Shown: positions 57,860-64,000 of the stretch, in pieces
Position numbering within the stretch: the stretch's first letter is position 1
Layout: every line of letters starts with the position of its first letter
Assembly: GCF_028737215.1 (NCBI RefSeq)
Contig: NZ_JAQZAM010000009.1
Location: forward strand, 186,001 to 250,000
Origin: Actinomycetospora chibensis
GTDB taxonomy: Bacteria; Actinomycetota; Actinomycetes; Mycobacteriales; Pseudonocardiaceae
Length of the DNA: 64,000 nt
Direction of reading: 5' to 3'
Position numbers and translations under genes: made by a program
Notes under the pieces: generated by a model
What the model saw: only the letters and a program-made list of their open reading frames with translations
Told to the model about the DNA's origin: nothing
Databases searched by the model: none

Positions 57860-58906
57860 ATGGCCACGTCCGCCGTCGCCCGGAGGATCCCCGGCGACGA
57901 CCCGTTCGCCGTCGACCCCGCGCTCGACCTGCTGCACCCGGTCCCTGCCGGCGTCCCGGGCTGGAACGAGACCGCCTACGTCCACGTGTGGAACCCCGAC
58001 GCCGGGGTCGGGGTGTTCGTCCACCTCGGTCGCTGCCCCGACGACCTCACGCTGTGGTGGGCGCAGACGGTGGCGCTCCTGCCCGACGGCCGGCTCGTCG
58101 TCGACCGGTCGTTCGGCCGCGCCCACGACGACCGCGGGCCGGCGACCGGCACGGTGAGCCTGCGCTGTGTGGAGCCGCGGCAACGGTGGACGCTACGGGT
58201 CGACGGCGCGGGCGAGCCCACCACCACCGCCGAGACCGCGCGGGGACTCGCCGGCGCCGGTCCGGCCGTGTCGCTGGCCCTCGAGGTGGAGCTCACCGCG
58301 CTCGCGCCCGTGTGGGACCTGCACGCCGCCGCCGGGGTCACCGACCTCGGGTGGGCCGCCGTCCACCACAACGAGGGCTTCCGCAGTACCGGATGGATGC
58401 GGACCGGGGGCCACACGTGGGCGCTGGACGGCGTCGCCCACCGCGACCACTCCAGCGGACCGCGCGACATCTCCGGCCTCGGGGGGTTCACGTTCCTGCT
58501 CGCCGTGTTCCCGGACGCCCCGCGGGTTGTCAACGCCCTGCGGACGGTCGACCGCTCGGGCGTCGCCGGCAGCGCCCTGACCGGGTCCCTCGACGGCCGC
58601 GGGGTGGACATCGGTACCGGGCTCGACGCTCCGGGGCTGGACGACCTCGCGAGCCTCGCCCCGCGCACGGGGACGGTGACCCGGGTGGGTTCCGAGGGGC
58701 CGGAGGATCTGCACCTCGAGGTCCTGCACGGCTACGTCCTGAGCATGCTCGACCCCAACGAGAACCTCATCGGCGCCGCCGTGGACGCGCCCGGCGACCC
58801 CCTGCTCGTCACCCAGTCCACGGTCCGGGTCGTCGACGACGACGGAGCCGTGGGCTATGGGGTGTTCGAGCGCGACCTCCGCCGCTCTCTGCTGGCCGGA
58901 CAGTGA
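57860..58906 (+). CDS. AttH/CrtC-like beta-barrel protein (2)
   Basis: A 348-residue partner with the same layout: NETAYVHVWNPDAGVGVFVH near 38, WWAQTVALLPDGRLVVD, then GVAHRDHSSGPRDISGLGGF near 190 in place of GMRDRTWGFRDE. The RDxSxGPRD motif is the mark of the family. Its pairing with the previous gene suggests a heterodimer or two consecutive steps. A hydratase or isomerase role on a hydrophobic chain is a guess by analogy with CrtC. Confidence 0.7.
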   Translation: MATSAVARRIPGDDPFAVDPALDLLHPVPAGVPGWNETAYVHVWNPDAGVGVFVHLGRCPDDLTLWWAQTVALLPDGRLVVDRSFGRAHDDRGPATGTVSLRCVEPRQRWTLRVDGAGEPTTTAETARGLAGAGPAVSLALEVELTALAPVWDLHAAAGVTDLGWAAVHHNEGFRSTGWMRTGGHTWALDGVAHRDHSSGPRDISGLGGFTFLLAVFPDAPRVVNALRTVDRSGVAGSALTGSLDGRGVDIGTGLDAPGLDDLASLAPRTGTVTRVGSEGPEDLHLEVLHGYVLSMLDPNENLIGAAVDAPGDPLLVTQSTVRVVDDDGAVGYGVFERDLRRSLLAGQ

Positions 58907-58924
58907 GTATGCGGGGCGAGCCCG

Positions 58925-59425
58925 TCAGCGCACCGCTGCGGTCCGCCCGACGCAGCGGGAGCAGGCGCTGAAGCCCTCCTCGCGCGCCTCGTCGGGCGTC
59001 AGCGTCTCGGCCTCGTGACCCTCGAGCAGCGTGCAGCCCTCGAGGTGGAACCGGAGTCGCCCCGGCACGACGAGCACGGTACCCGGAGCCACGCGCTCCT
59101 CCGTGGGCTCCTCCGCGACCGGCTCGGTCTCGTCCTCCGGCGCGGTCTCCTCCGGCGCGGTCTCCTTCGCTGCCTTCTTCGTCCATGTCTCCTTCTTCGC
59201 GGTCTCCGCCGTCGCGGCGTCCTCCATGGCGATCTCGTCCGGCGCGGATCCCTCCTGCTCGGCGGCGACCGCGGCCGCGCGACGCCGCATCAGCGCGGGC
59301 CAGGCGAGCAGGACGAGCGCGCAGGCCGCGAGGGCGACGCCGGCCACGGTCATCGGGACCGAGCCGGTCAGGACCGAGCCGACGACGAGCGCCGCGCCGG
59401 CGAGGATGAGCAGTGCGGTCAGCAC
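58925..59425 (-). CDS. Membrane protein with C-terminal Cys/His domain
   Basis: A 166-residue protein: two membrane helices (residues 2-20 and 24-45), then a long acidic linker of Ala, Glu, Thr and Lys (about 55-110), then a small domain VPGRLRFHLEGCTLLEG ... EAREEGFSACSRC. The His-x4-Cys with a terminal CxxC looks like a metal site similar in layout to the Ada N-terminal or related zinc modules. The low-complexity linker would carry the domain away from the membrane. Function unknown. GTG start. Confidence 0.7.
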   Translation of the reverse strand: MLTALLILAGAALVVGSVLTGSVPMTVAGVALAACALVLLAWPALMRRRAAAVAAEQEGSAPDEIAMEDAATAETAKKETWTKKAAKETAPEETAPEDETEPVAEEPTEERVAPGTVLVVPGRLRFHLEGCTLLEGHEAETLTPDEAREEGFSACSRCVGRTAAVR

Positions 59426-59438
59426 GGGGACTCCCTCG

Positions 59439-59888
59439 TCACGAGGTGGTGTGGACGATCAGGACGTCCGTGGGCGAGCGCCGGGACACCCCGGAGGGCA
59501 CGGAGCCGAGGATTCGGCCGGCGAGGCTGTTCAGGCCGCGGTTGCCGACGACGACGACGTCGGCATCCTGGTCCTCCACCGCGCGGACGAGAACGTCGAT
59601 CGGGTCGCCCTCGGCGGCCACGGTGTCGATCCCGGTCACGCCGTGCTCCCGGATCGCATCGCGCGCCCGCGACAGCGTCTCCTGAGCCGGCGAGGAACCG
59701 ACCACGTTGAAGGCGTCCTCCCCGAGGCCCTCCTCGGCCTCGTGCACCGTGTCCCGGCCCTCGGGACGGTAGGCGCAGACGATGAGGAGCCTCGCGCCGC
59801 TCGAGGCGGCGACCTCGGCGGCCCGGGAGACCGCGCGCTCCGCCGACGACGAGCCGTCGGTGCCGACGGCGACGAGCTGATAGGTCAT
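59439..59888 (-). CDS. Universal stress protein (UspA family)
   Basis: A 149-residue single-domain USP. It begins LVAVGTDGSSSAERAVSRAA with the first nucleotide-contact Asp and has the ATP-binding signature GNRGLNSLAGRILGSVPSGV near the end, followed by DVLIVHTT. Such proteins bind ATP and help survival in stress or stationary phase. It stands between a membrane protein and the Mce-linked operon and may be expressed alone. Confidence 0.9.
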   Translation of the reverse strand: MTYQLVAVGTDGSSSAERAVSRAAEVAASSGARLLIVCAYRPEGRDTVHEAEEGLGEDAFNVVGSSPAQETLSRARDAIREHGVTGIDTVAAEGDPIDVLVRAVEDQDADVVVVGNRGLNSLAGRILGSVPSGVSRRSPTDVLIVHTTS

Positions 59889-59937
59889 GGTCGTGGTCCG
59901 TTCGTTCGGTCGGATCGGGGGTGCGGGCTCGGGGGCA

Positions 59938-61110
59938 TCACGGGCCGACCCCGGCGGGAGCGGCATCCGGGTCGGCCGGGCGATAGGGGTCGGCGTAGGT
60001 GATGTCCGCCCCGCGGAGCTGATCGGTGAGCCAGGGCCGCCAGAGCGCGAGACGCCGCTCGTCGTCCAGCTGGCCGCGCAGCGGATCCCGGACCTGGTCG
60101 AGCGTGAGCTGACGGGGCGGCGCGACCTCGAGCACCTGGCCGACGTTCCAGCCGTACTGCCCCTGCACAGGCCCGTAGAGTCCGCCGTTCGGTGCGGCGG
60201 TGAAGGCGGCGTCGGCGATCGGCCCCTCGACCTGCTCGCGCGACAGGGTCCCGAGATCACCGCCCGCCTGGGCCGTGCTCCGGTCCATCGAGGCCTGGGT
60301 GGCGACGGCAGCGAAGTCCGCACCACCCTGCACCTGGGTGAGCGCCTGTTGCGCCTTCTCGCGAGAGTCGACGACCAGGTTGCGCAGATGGCGCTGCTCG
60401 GGCACCACGAAGCGGTCCCGGCGCTCCCCGTACGCCTGCGCGAGGTCGGGGTCGGTCACGGGGGGCGCGGGCGCGGTCACCTGGTCGAACAAGCGGGCCG
60501 TGGTGAGCTGGCGCCGGATCTCGCCCAGCACGTCGGCCTCGGACACGCCGAGCGATCCGAGCGCCTGGGCGAACGCCTGACGGCCCCCCTGTGCGAACTT
60601 CTGCGCGATGATCGCGTCGAGGGCCTGCTGCGCCACCGGCTCGGGGACGACCACGTTGCGCTCCCGGGCGACGTCGTCGAGGACCATGCTGGCGGCGACG
60701 GCCTGCGCGGCATCACGCTCGAACCGCTCGCGGCCCGCAGGGTCCTGCGGAGGCTGTGCCCCGTAGAGACCGGCCAGCAGGTCGATGCGCTGACGGAAGT
60801 CGGCCTCGCTCACCGACCGGTCGCCGACCTGCAGCACGACGCCCGCCGGCAGCGTGGTCAGTTCGTGGACGACGAGCTGGGCGAGCCCGCCGAGCACCAC
60901 CACCAGCGCGAGGACGGCGGCGACCGGACGGGCGCGGCCCCGCGGGGACACCCGCGAGCGCCGCCCGAGGGCCGCGACGAGCTTCCGGTACGGGCCGGGG
61001 CCGCGGGCTCCGGCCGTCGCCCGGGCGGCATCGGGCCGGCCCTTCGTCGTCGTCCCGACCGGGACGGGGTCCTCGCGCTCGACCACGGTCGCGGAGTTCG
61101 TGCCCTTCAT
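59938..61110 (-). CDS. Membrane-anchored peptidyl-prolyl isomerase (SurA/PrsA type)
   Basis: A 390-residue protein with a basic cytosolic leader of about 60 residues, one membrane helix VAAVLALVVVLGGLAQLVV, and an extracytoplasmic part. The latter has SurA-like helices (DFRQRIDLLAGLYG, AVAASMVLDDVARERNVVVP) and a parvulin domain RHLRNLVVDSREKAQQALTQ ... GGDLGTLSREQVEGPIADAAF. It folds exported proteins. It overlaps the MMPL gene (ATGA), so it probably helps fold the Mce or MMPL proteins of the same operon. Confidence 0.85.
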   Translation of the reverse strand: MKGTNSATVVEREDPVPVGTTTKGRPDAARATAGARGPGPYRKLVAALGRRSRVSPRGRARPVAAVLALVVVLGGLAQLVVHELTTLPAGVVLQVGDRSVSEADFRQRIDLLAGLYGAQPPQDPAGRERFERDAAQAVAASMVLDDVARERNVVVPEPVAQQALDAIIAQKFAQGGRQAFAQALGSLGVSEADVLGEIRRQLTTARLFDQVTAPAPPVTDPDLAQAYGERRDRFVVPEQRHLRNLVVDSREKAQQALTQVQGGADFAAVATQASMDRSTAQAGGDLGTLSREQVEGPIADAAFTAAPNGGLYGPVQGQYGWNVGQVLEVAPPRQLTLDQVRDPLRGQLDDERRLALWRPWLTDQLRGADITYADPYRPADPDAAPAGVGP

Positions 61111-63533
61111 CGGCTCACACCCTTGTGGATCGCGACATCGTCGCTTCCGTGACCGGCGTCCTCGGAGGGCGACGCCCCGGTCGTGGACGTCCCGCCGCGG
61201 GTCGCCGGAGCCGGCGGTGCGGGGGAACGCGTGTCTACAGGTCGGTCGGAGGCCGGCGTCTCGGTGGGCGGCAGGAGCACCTCGACGACCAGGACCGCCG
61301 CGAGCGCCGAGGTGATGACTCCGACAGCGAGCAGCAGGCCGAACTGGCGCAGGACCGCGAGGTCCGAGGCCGTCAGCGCCAGATAGCCGAGGACCGCTGC
61401 CGAGACGGCCAGCGCGACACTGCGCAGCAGCCAGGGCCGCCGCCCCCGCCGGGCCTCGGCGAGCATCACGGTGAACTCGCAGCCGGTGGCCGTCGTCAGT
61501 GCTCCGACGGCCATCGTCAGGGGCGTCAGCGCACCGATCACGAGCCAGGCGACCTCGAGGACCCACCCGGTGGAGAGCACGACGGCGAGGATCGCGCGCA
61601 GGGCGTCCCGCCGTTCCCGCAGCCCGATGAGCAGGACGAGCCCGGCGGCGACGAGGGCGAGGACGGTGAGCAGCACGCGGTCGGAGGACACGACGTCGTA
61701 GGCCCGGGCCGCCGCGACGGGCAGGCCCACGACGTCGGAGGTGTAGCCGGGCGGGGGCGGCGGCAGGTCGGCGCGCAGGCTCGCGACCAGGGCGCTCTGC
61801 TGCCGGAGATCCTGCAGCTCGATGCCGTAGACCCCCAGCGAGGTCCTCCGGTCGGACTGGATCACCGCCGATGCGAGGTAGCGGGGCAGGAGCTCGCTGG
61901 CCGCCTGGATCTGCTCCTGCGTCGGCGTGCGGCCGAGGAAGCCGAACAGCGTGCTCGCCGTCGTGATCGGATGGATCCGGTCGCCGTACCCACGGTCGAC
62001 CACGTCCTCGGCCTCACGGGTCCAGGCGAGCGCCGCGGGCGTCAGGACGTCCGGCCCGCGCAGCACGACGTTGATCTCGCCCGAGGCGCGGAGCACCCGC
62101 TCGGCCTCCTGGGCCTGTTCCAGCGCGGGGAGTCCGGCCGCGAGGCTCTCCGGGTCGGCGTCGATGCGCAGCGCGGGCAGAGCGGCCCATCCCCCGGCTG
62201 CCAGAGCGCCGGCGACGACGAGAGCGGACACCCGGACCCACCAGCGCCCGCGGCGGGGGCGCGGCAGCACCCAGTGCGACCCCACCTCGGTCGGCTCCAG
62301 GACGTCGAGCCACCGCCGGAGGGCGAGCGAGACCCCGACCGTGAGGACGATCCCGACCGCCAGGGCGATACCGAGCTCACGGACGAACGGCAGGGACGAC
62401 GCTGCGAGCGCGCCGAACCCGGCGGCCCCGGCGAGGGCGGCCACGAGCACGCGCCGTCGCCGCGCGGGCTGGGCGAGATAGAGGGGGAAGTCGCTGCCGA
62501 TCCCCAGCAGGATCGGCAGGAAGGCGACGACCCCGAGCGACAGCGGCCGTCCGGTCCACCCGAAGGCCGCGAGGGTGAGCGCCGTGCCGAGCAGGGTGGC
62601 CAGCAGGGGCCGCAGGCGGTCACGCCGCCGGCGGCTCCAGGGCACCAGGACGGAGAGCAGACCGACCCCGAGGAGGGCCAGGGCGCCCAGGATCGGGAAC
62701 TCCTGGCGCGCCTGGTCGGTCAGGGCCGCAGTCACGGCGGGGACGCCGGTGACGGTGACCCGCGACGTCGGCAGGCCGCTGTTCCCGACCGCCGCGCGGA
62801 CCCCGTCCACGAGCTGCGTCGTGCCGCCCTGGTCGAGGGCCGCCCGTGGACGGACGAGGATCGCGACGGTGTTCGGGGCCGGCACGATCGCGCCCCACTG
62901 CGGGCGGACGCGGTCGGAGCCACCGAAGATCACCGAGTCGACGAAGCGCGGGTTGGACAGGGTCGGCAACCCGGCCGGCAGCGCGCTGACCACCAGCGAG
63001 CCGTACCGGCGGTCGTAGTCCGCCAGGGCCGCGTCGCCGGCGGCCGCGGCCGCGGTGTCCGGGGCACCGGCGTTGCGCGCCTGCTGCACGGCCGCGGTCC
63101 GCAGCGCGTCGCGCCGTCCGCTGATCTGGGCGAGCAGGTTCTTCGCGCTCGCCGCGATCTGGTTGAGCACCGTGCCCGGCCCGTAGACCTCCGCGACGTC
63201 CGGGAGGTTCGCCAGCGAGCCCTCGAGCCGCAGCACCCCGCTGAGCTCCGGCCCGTGCAGGAGCCCGCGCGGCTGCGGCGACTCGAGCAGGACCACGACG
63301 GGGTCGCCGCCGAACGCGTCGGCCTTGTCCTGCAGCCCCTGCAGCACGGGATCGCCTGCCGGCAGGAACGAGTCGATGCTCGTGTCCAGCCGGACCTGCG
63401 CGAGGCCCCCCAGGACGAAGACCCCGACGAGAAGTGCCGCGAGCCCGGCTGTGGCCTCCCGCCGGGAGAGCCGGCGCAGGCGGAGCCGGACGCCTCGCAC
63501 GAGGCGCCGGCACCGGCCCGCGAGCCCCCTCAT
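61107..63533 (-). CDS. MMPL/RND-type lipid transporter
   Basis: An 808-residue membrane protein of the RND superfamily. One N-terminal helix (LAALLVGVFVLGGLAQV) is followed by a large outside domain, then a bundle of helices around 290-430. A second half repeats this: a helix near 445, an outside domain 460-640, and helices near 650-775. Conserved features are DTSIDSFLPAGDPVL near 50 and LPILLGIGSDFPLYL in the first bundle, like MMPL/HpnN proteins that export lipids or hopanoids. It overlaps the Mce gene upstream and the isomerase gene downstream by four bases each. A hydrophilic tail of about 50 residues closes it. Confidence 0.85.
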   Translation of the reverse strand: MRGLAGRCRRLVRGVRLRLRRLSRREATAGLAALLVGVFVLGGLAQVRLDTSIDSFLPAGDPVLQGLQDKADAFGGDPVVVLLESPQPRGLLHGPELSGVLRLEGSLANLPDVAEVYGPGTVLNQIAASAKNLLAQISGRRDALRTAAVQQARNAGAPDTAAAAAGDAALADYDRRYGSLVVSALPAGLPTLSNPRFVDSVIFGGSDRVRPQWGAIVPAPNTVAILVRPRAALDQGGTTQLVDGVRAAVGNSGLPTSRVTVTGVPAVTAALTDQARQEFPILGALALLGVGLLSVLVPWSRRRRDRLRPLLATLLGTALTLAAFGWTGRPLSLGVVAFLPILLGIGSDFPLYLAQPARRRRVLVAALAGAAGFGALAASSLPFVRELGIALAVGIVLTVGVSLALRRWLDVLEPTEVGSHWVLPRPRRGRWWVRVSALVVAGALAAGGWAALPALRIDADPESLAAGLPALEQAQEAERVLRASGEINVVLRGPDVLTPAALAWTREAEDVVDRGYGDRIHPITTASTLFGFLGRTPTQEQIQAASELLPRYLASAVIQSDRRTSLGVYGIELQDLRQQSALVASLRADLPPPPPGYTSDVVGLPVAAARAYDVVSSDRVLLTVLALVAAGLVLLIGLRERRDALRAILAVVLSTGWVLEVAWLVIGALTPLTMAVGALTTATGCEFTVMLAEARRGRRPWLLRSVALAVSAAVLGYLALTASDLAVLRQFGLLLAVGVITSALAAVLVVEVLLPPTETPASDRPVDTRSPAPPAPATRGGTSTTGASPSEDAGHGSDDVAIHKGVSR

Positions 63534-64000
63534 CGGGGCGCCTGCTCCAACCGGGGATACGCCCCGCCGAACGGCCCGACGTCGCCGGCGTCACCCGGCC
63601 GCGGGTAGGGGTTGTTCCAGTTCGTCGGGTCGAGCGTCGCCGTCGGCAGCGGGTTGTTGCGGACGGCCTGCTGGTTGAGGATCGGCGCGAGGCGCACCGT
63701 GTGCAGGCCGTTCTCCGAACGGTTCTCGAACGTCGAACCGAAGCTCTCGAGCATCGCCCCGACGTCCCGGCCGTACGGCGCCGCGAAATCGAGGATCGGG
63801 TTCGCGTCGGCGAGCACCGTCCGGGCCGGCTCGACAAGGCCACGGACGTCGGCGCCGAGCGTGGGCACCCGATCGAGGGTAGCGGGGGCCCTGTCGAGCA
63901 CGCCGTCGAGGGGCGGCAACAGTCCGCGCAGGTCCGCGGTGGTCTCCGGCAGCTGCACCAGCGCGCTGTTGAGGTCCGGCGCGGCGCGGTTGAGATCCGC
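63530..64000 (-). CDS. Mce family protein, C-terminal part
   Basis: The gene enters from beyond the right end of the window; only the last 156 codons are seen. They show the heptad-like helical region and linker typical of Mce proteins: LPETTADLRGLLPPLDGVLD, PTLGADVRGLVEPARTVLAD, then NPILDFAAPYGRDVGAMLES and a Pro/Asn-rich tail ending YPRLEQAPR. Mce proteins form hexameric tubes that carry lipids such as sterols or fatty acids through the envelope. Its link with MMPL is unusual compared with classical six-gene mce operons, which carry YrbE permeases; those could lie outside the window. Confidence 0.8.
   Translation of the reverse strand, partial: ADLNRAAPDLNSALVQLPETTADLRGLLPPLDGVLDRAPATLDRVPTLGADVRGLVEPARTVLADANPILDFAAPYGRDVGAMLESFGSTFENRSENGLHTVRLAPILNQQAVRNNPLPTATLDPTNWNNPYPRPGDAGDVGPFGGAYPRLEQAPR

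Noticed and set aside
55739-58906. A single 1055-residue fusion ending in the AttH-like protein
   Set aside because: Only the last 348 codons are protein-like; upstream the frame is an Arg-rich shadow of the LLM and first AttH-like genes. The ATG at 57860 is the natural start.
1-64000. CRISPR array, tRNA, rRNA or riboswitch
   Set aside because: I saw no regularly spaced direct repeats, no tRNA-like cloverleaf sequence ending in CCA, no rRNA signature and no recognisable riboswitch core; a dedicated scan could still find a tRNA.

Overview
The window is GC-rich DNA (roughly 70% or more by eye) with dense genes, frequent GTG starts and many 4-base stop/start overlaps. Its families are typical of mycolic or steroid-degrading actinobacteria: wax ester synthase/DGAT-like acyltransferases, many FadE/FadD/thiolase genes, F420/flavin luciferase-like oxidoreductases, a 3Fe-4S ferredoxin with a cytochrome P450, and an Mce/MMPL pair. 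A chromosomal segment of a Pseudonocardia-like actinobacterium is the best guess; no rRNA or tRNA is visible to settle this.

Layout. 1-1683: no intact gene, only decayed fragments, one resembling the C-terminus of an ATP-dependent DNA ligase. 1684-6512: acyl-CoA dehydrogenase, a wax ester synthase-like acyltransferase, and an alpha/beta-hydrolase gene broken by a 1021-bp IS5-type element with a CTAG target duplication. 6576-13134: small secreted and membrane proteins, alpha-methylacyl-CoA racemase, three thiolases and an enoyl-CoA hydratase. 13190-18210: MaoC hydratase, acyl-CoA dehydrogenase, SCP2 protein, acyl-CoA synthetase and a TetR regulator. 18274-24672: a second acyltransferase, then an operon of luciferase-like oxidoreductase, SnoaL-crotonase fusion, acyl-CoA dehydrogenase and FAD desaturase. 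24729-31758: SDR, TetR, FadD, then an operon that joins beta-oxidation enzymes to orphan cytochrome oxidase subunits III/IV. 31826-37911: TetR, two-subunit Rieske oxygenase, TetR, FadD and a crotonase. 37956-47770: P450 with ferredoxin and reductase, SDRs, TetRs, aldehyde dehydrogenase and the intact paralogue of the broken hydrolase. 47861-58906: FAD desaturase, three proteins of the rifampin-phosphotransferase/PEP-synthase type (one complete, two lacking the ATP-grasp part), a luciferase-like protein and two AttH-like proteins. 58925-64000: membrane and stress proteins, then a peptidyl-prolyl isomerase, an MMPL transporter and a truncated Mce protein.

How it fits together. Between 2 and 47 kb nearly every gene handles a CoA-bound lipid: activation (three FadD), racemisation, dehydrogenation (three FadE), hydration (crotonases, MaoC), oxidation (SDRs), thiolysis (three thiolases), P450 and Rieske oxygenation, aldehyde oxidation, and storage of surplus acyl groups (two acyltransferases). 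The presence of racemase, SCP2 and a P450 of the CYP124/125/142 kind suggests a branched isoprenoid or sterol-like substrate; that is inference.

The strongest new signal is an 18-bp imperfect palindrome, TTYKA-N8-TMRAA, at 17 places, each just upstream of an operon, from 2.9 kb to 52.4 kb. It looks like the operator of one regulon covering both the lipid-catabolic operons and the phosphotransferase-like cluster. The second is the phosphotransferase-like trio itself, whose substrate and phosphate flow are unknown.
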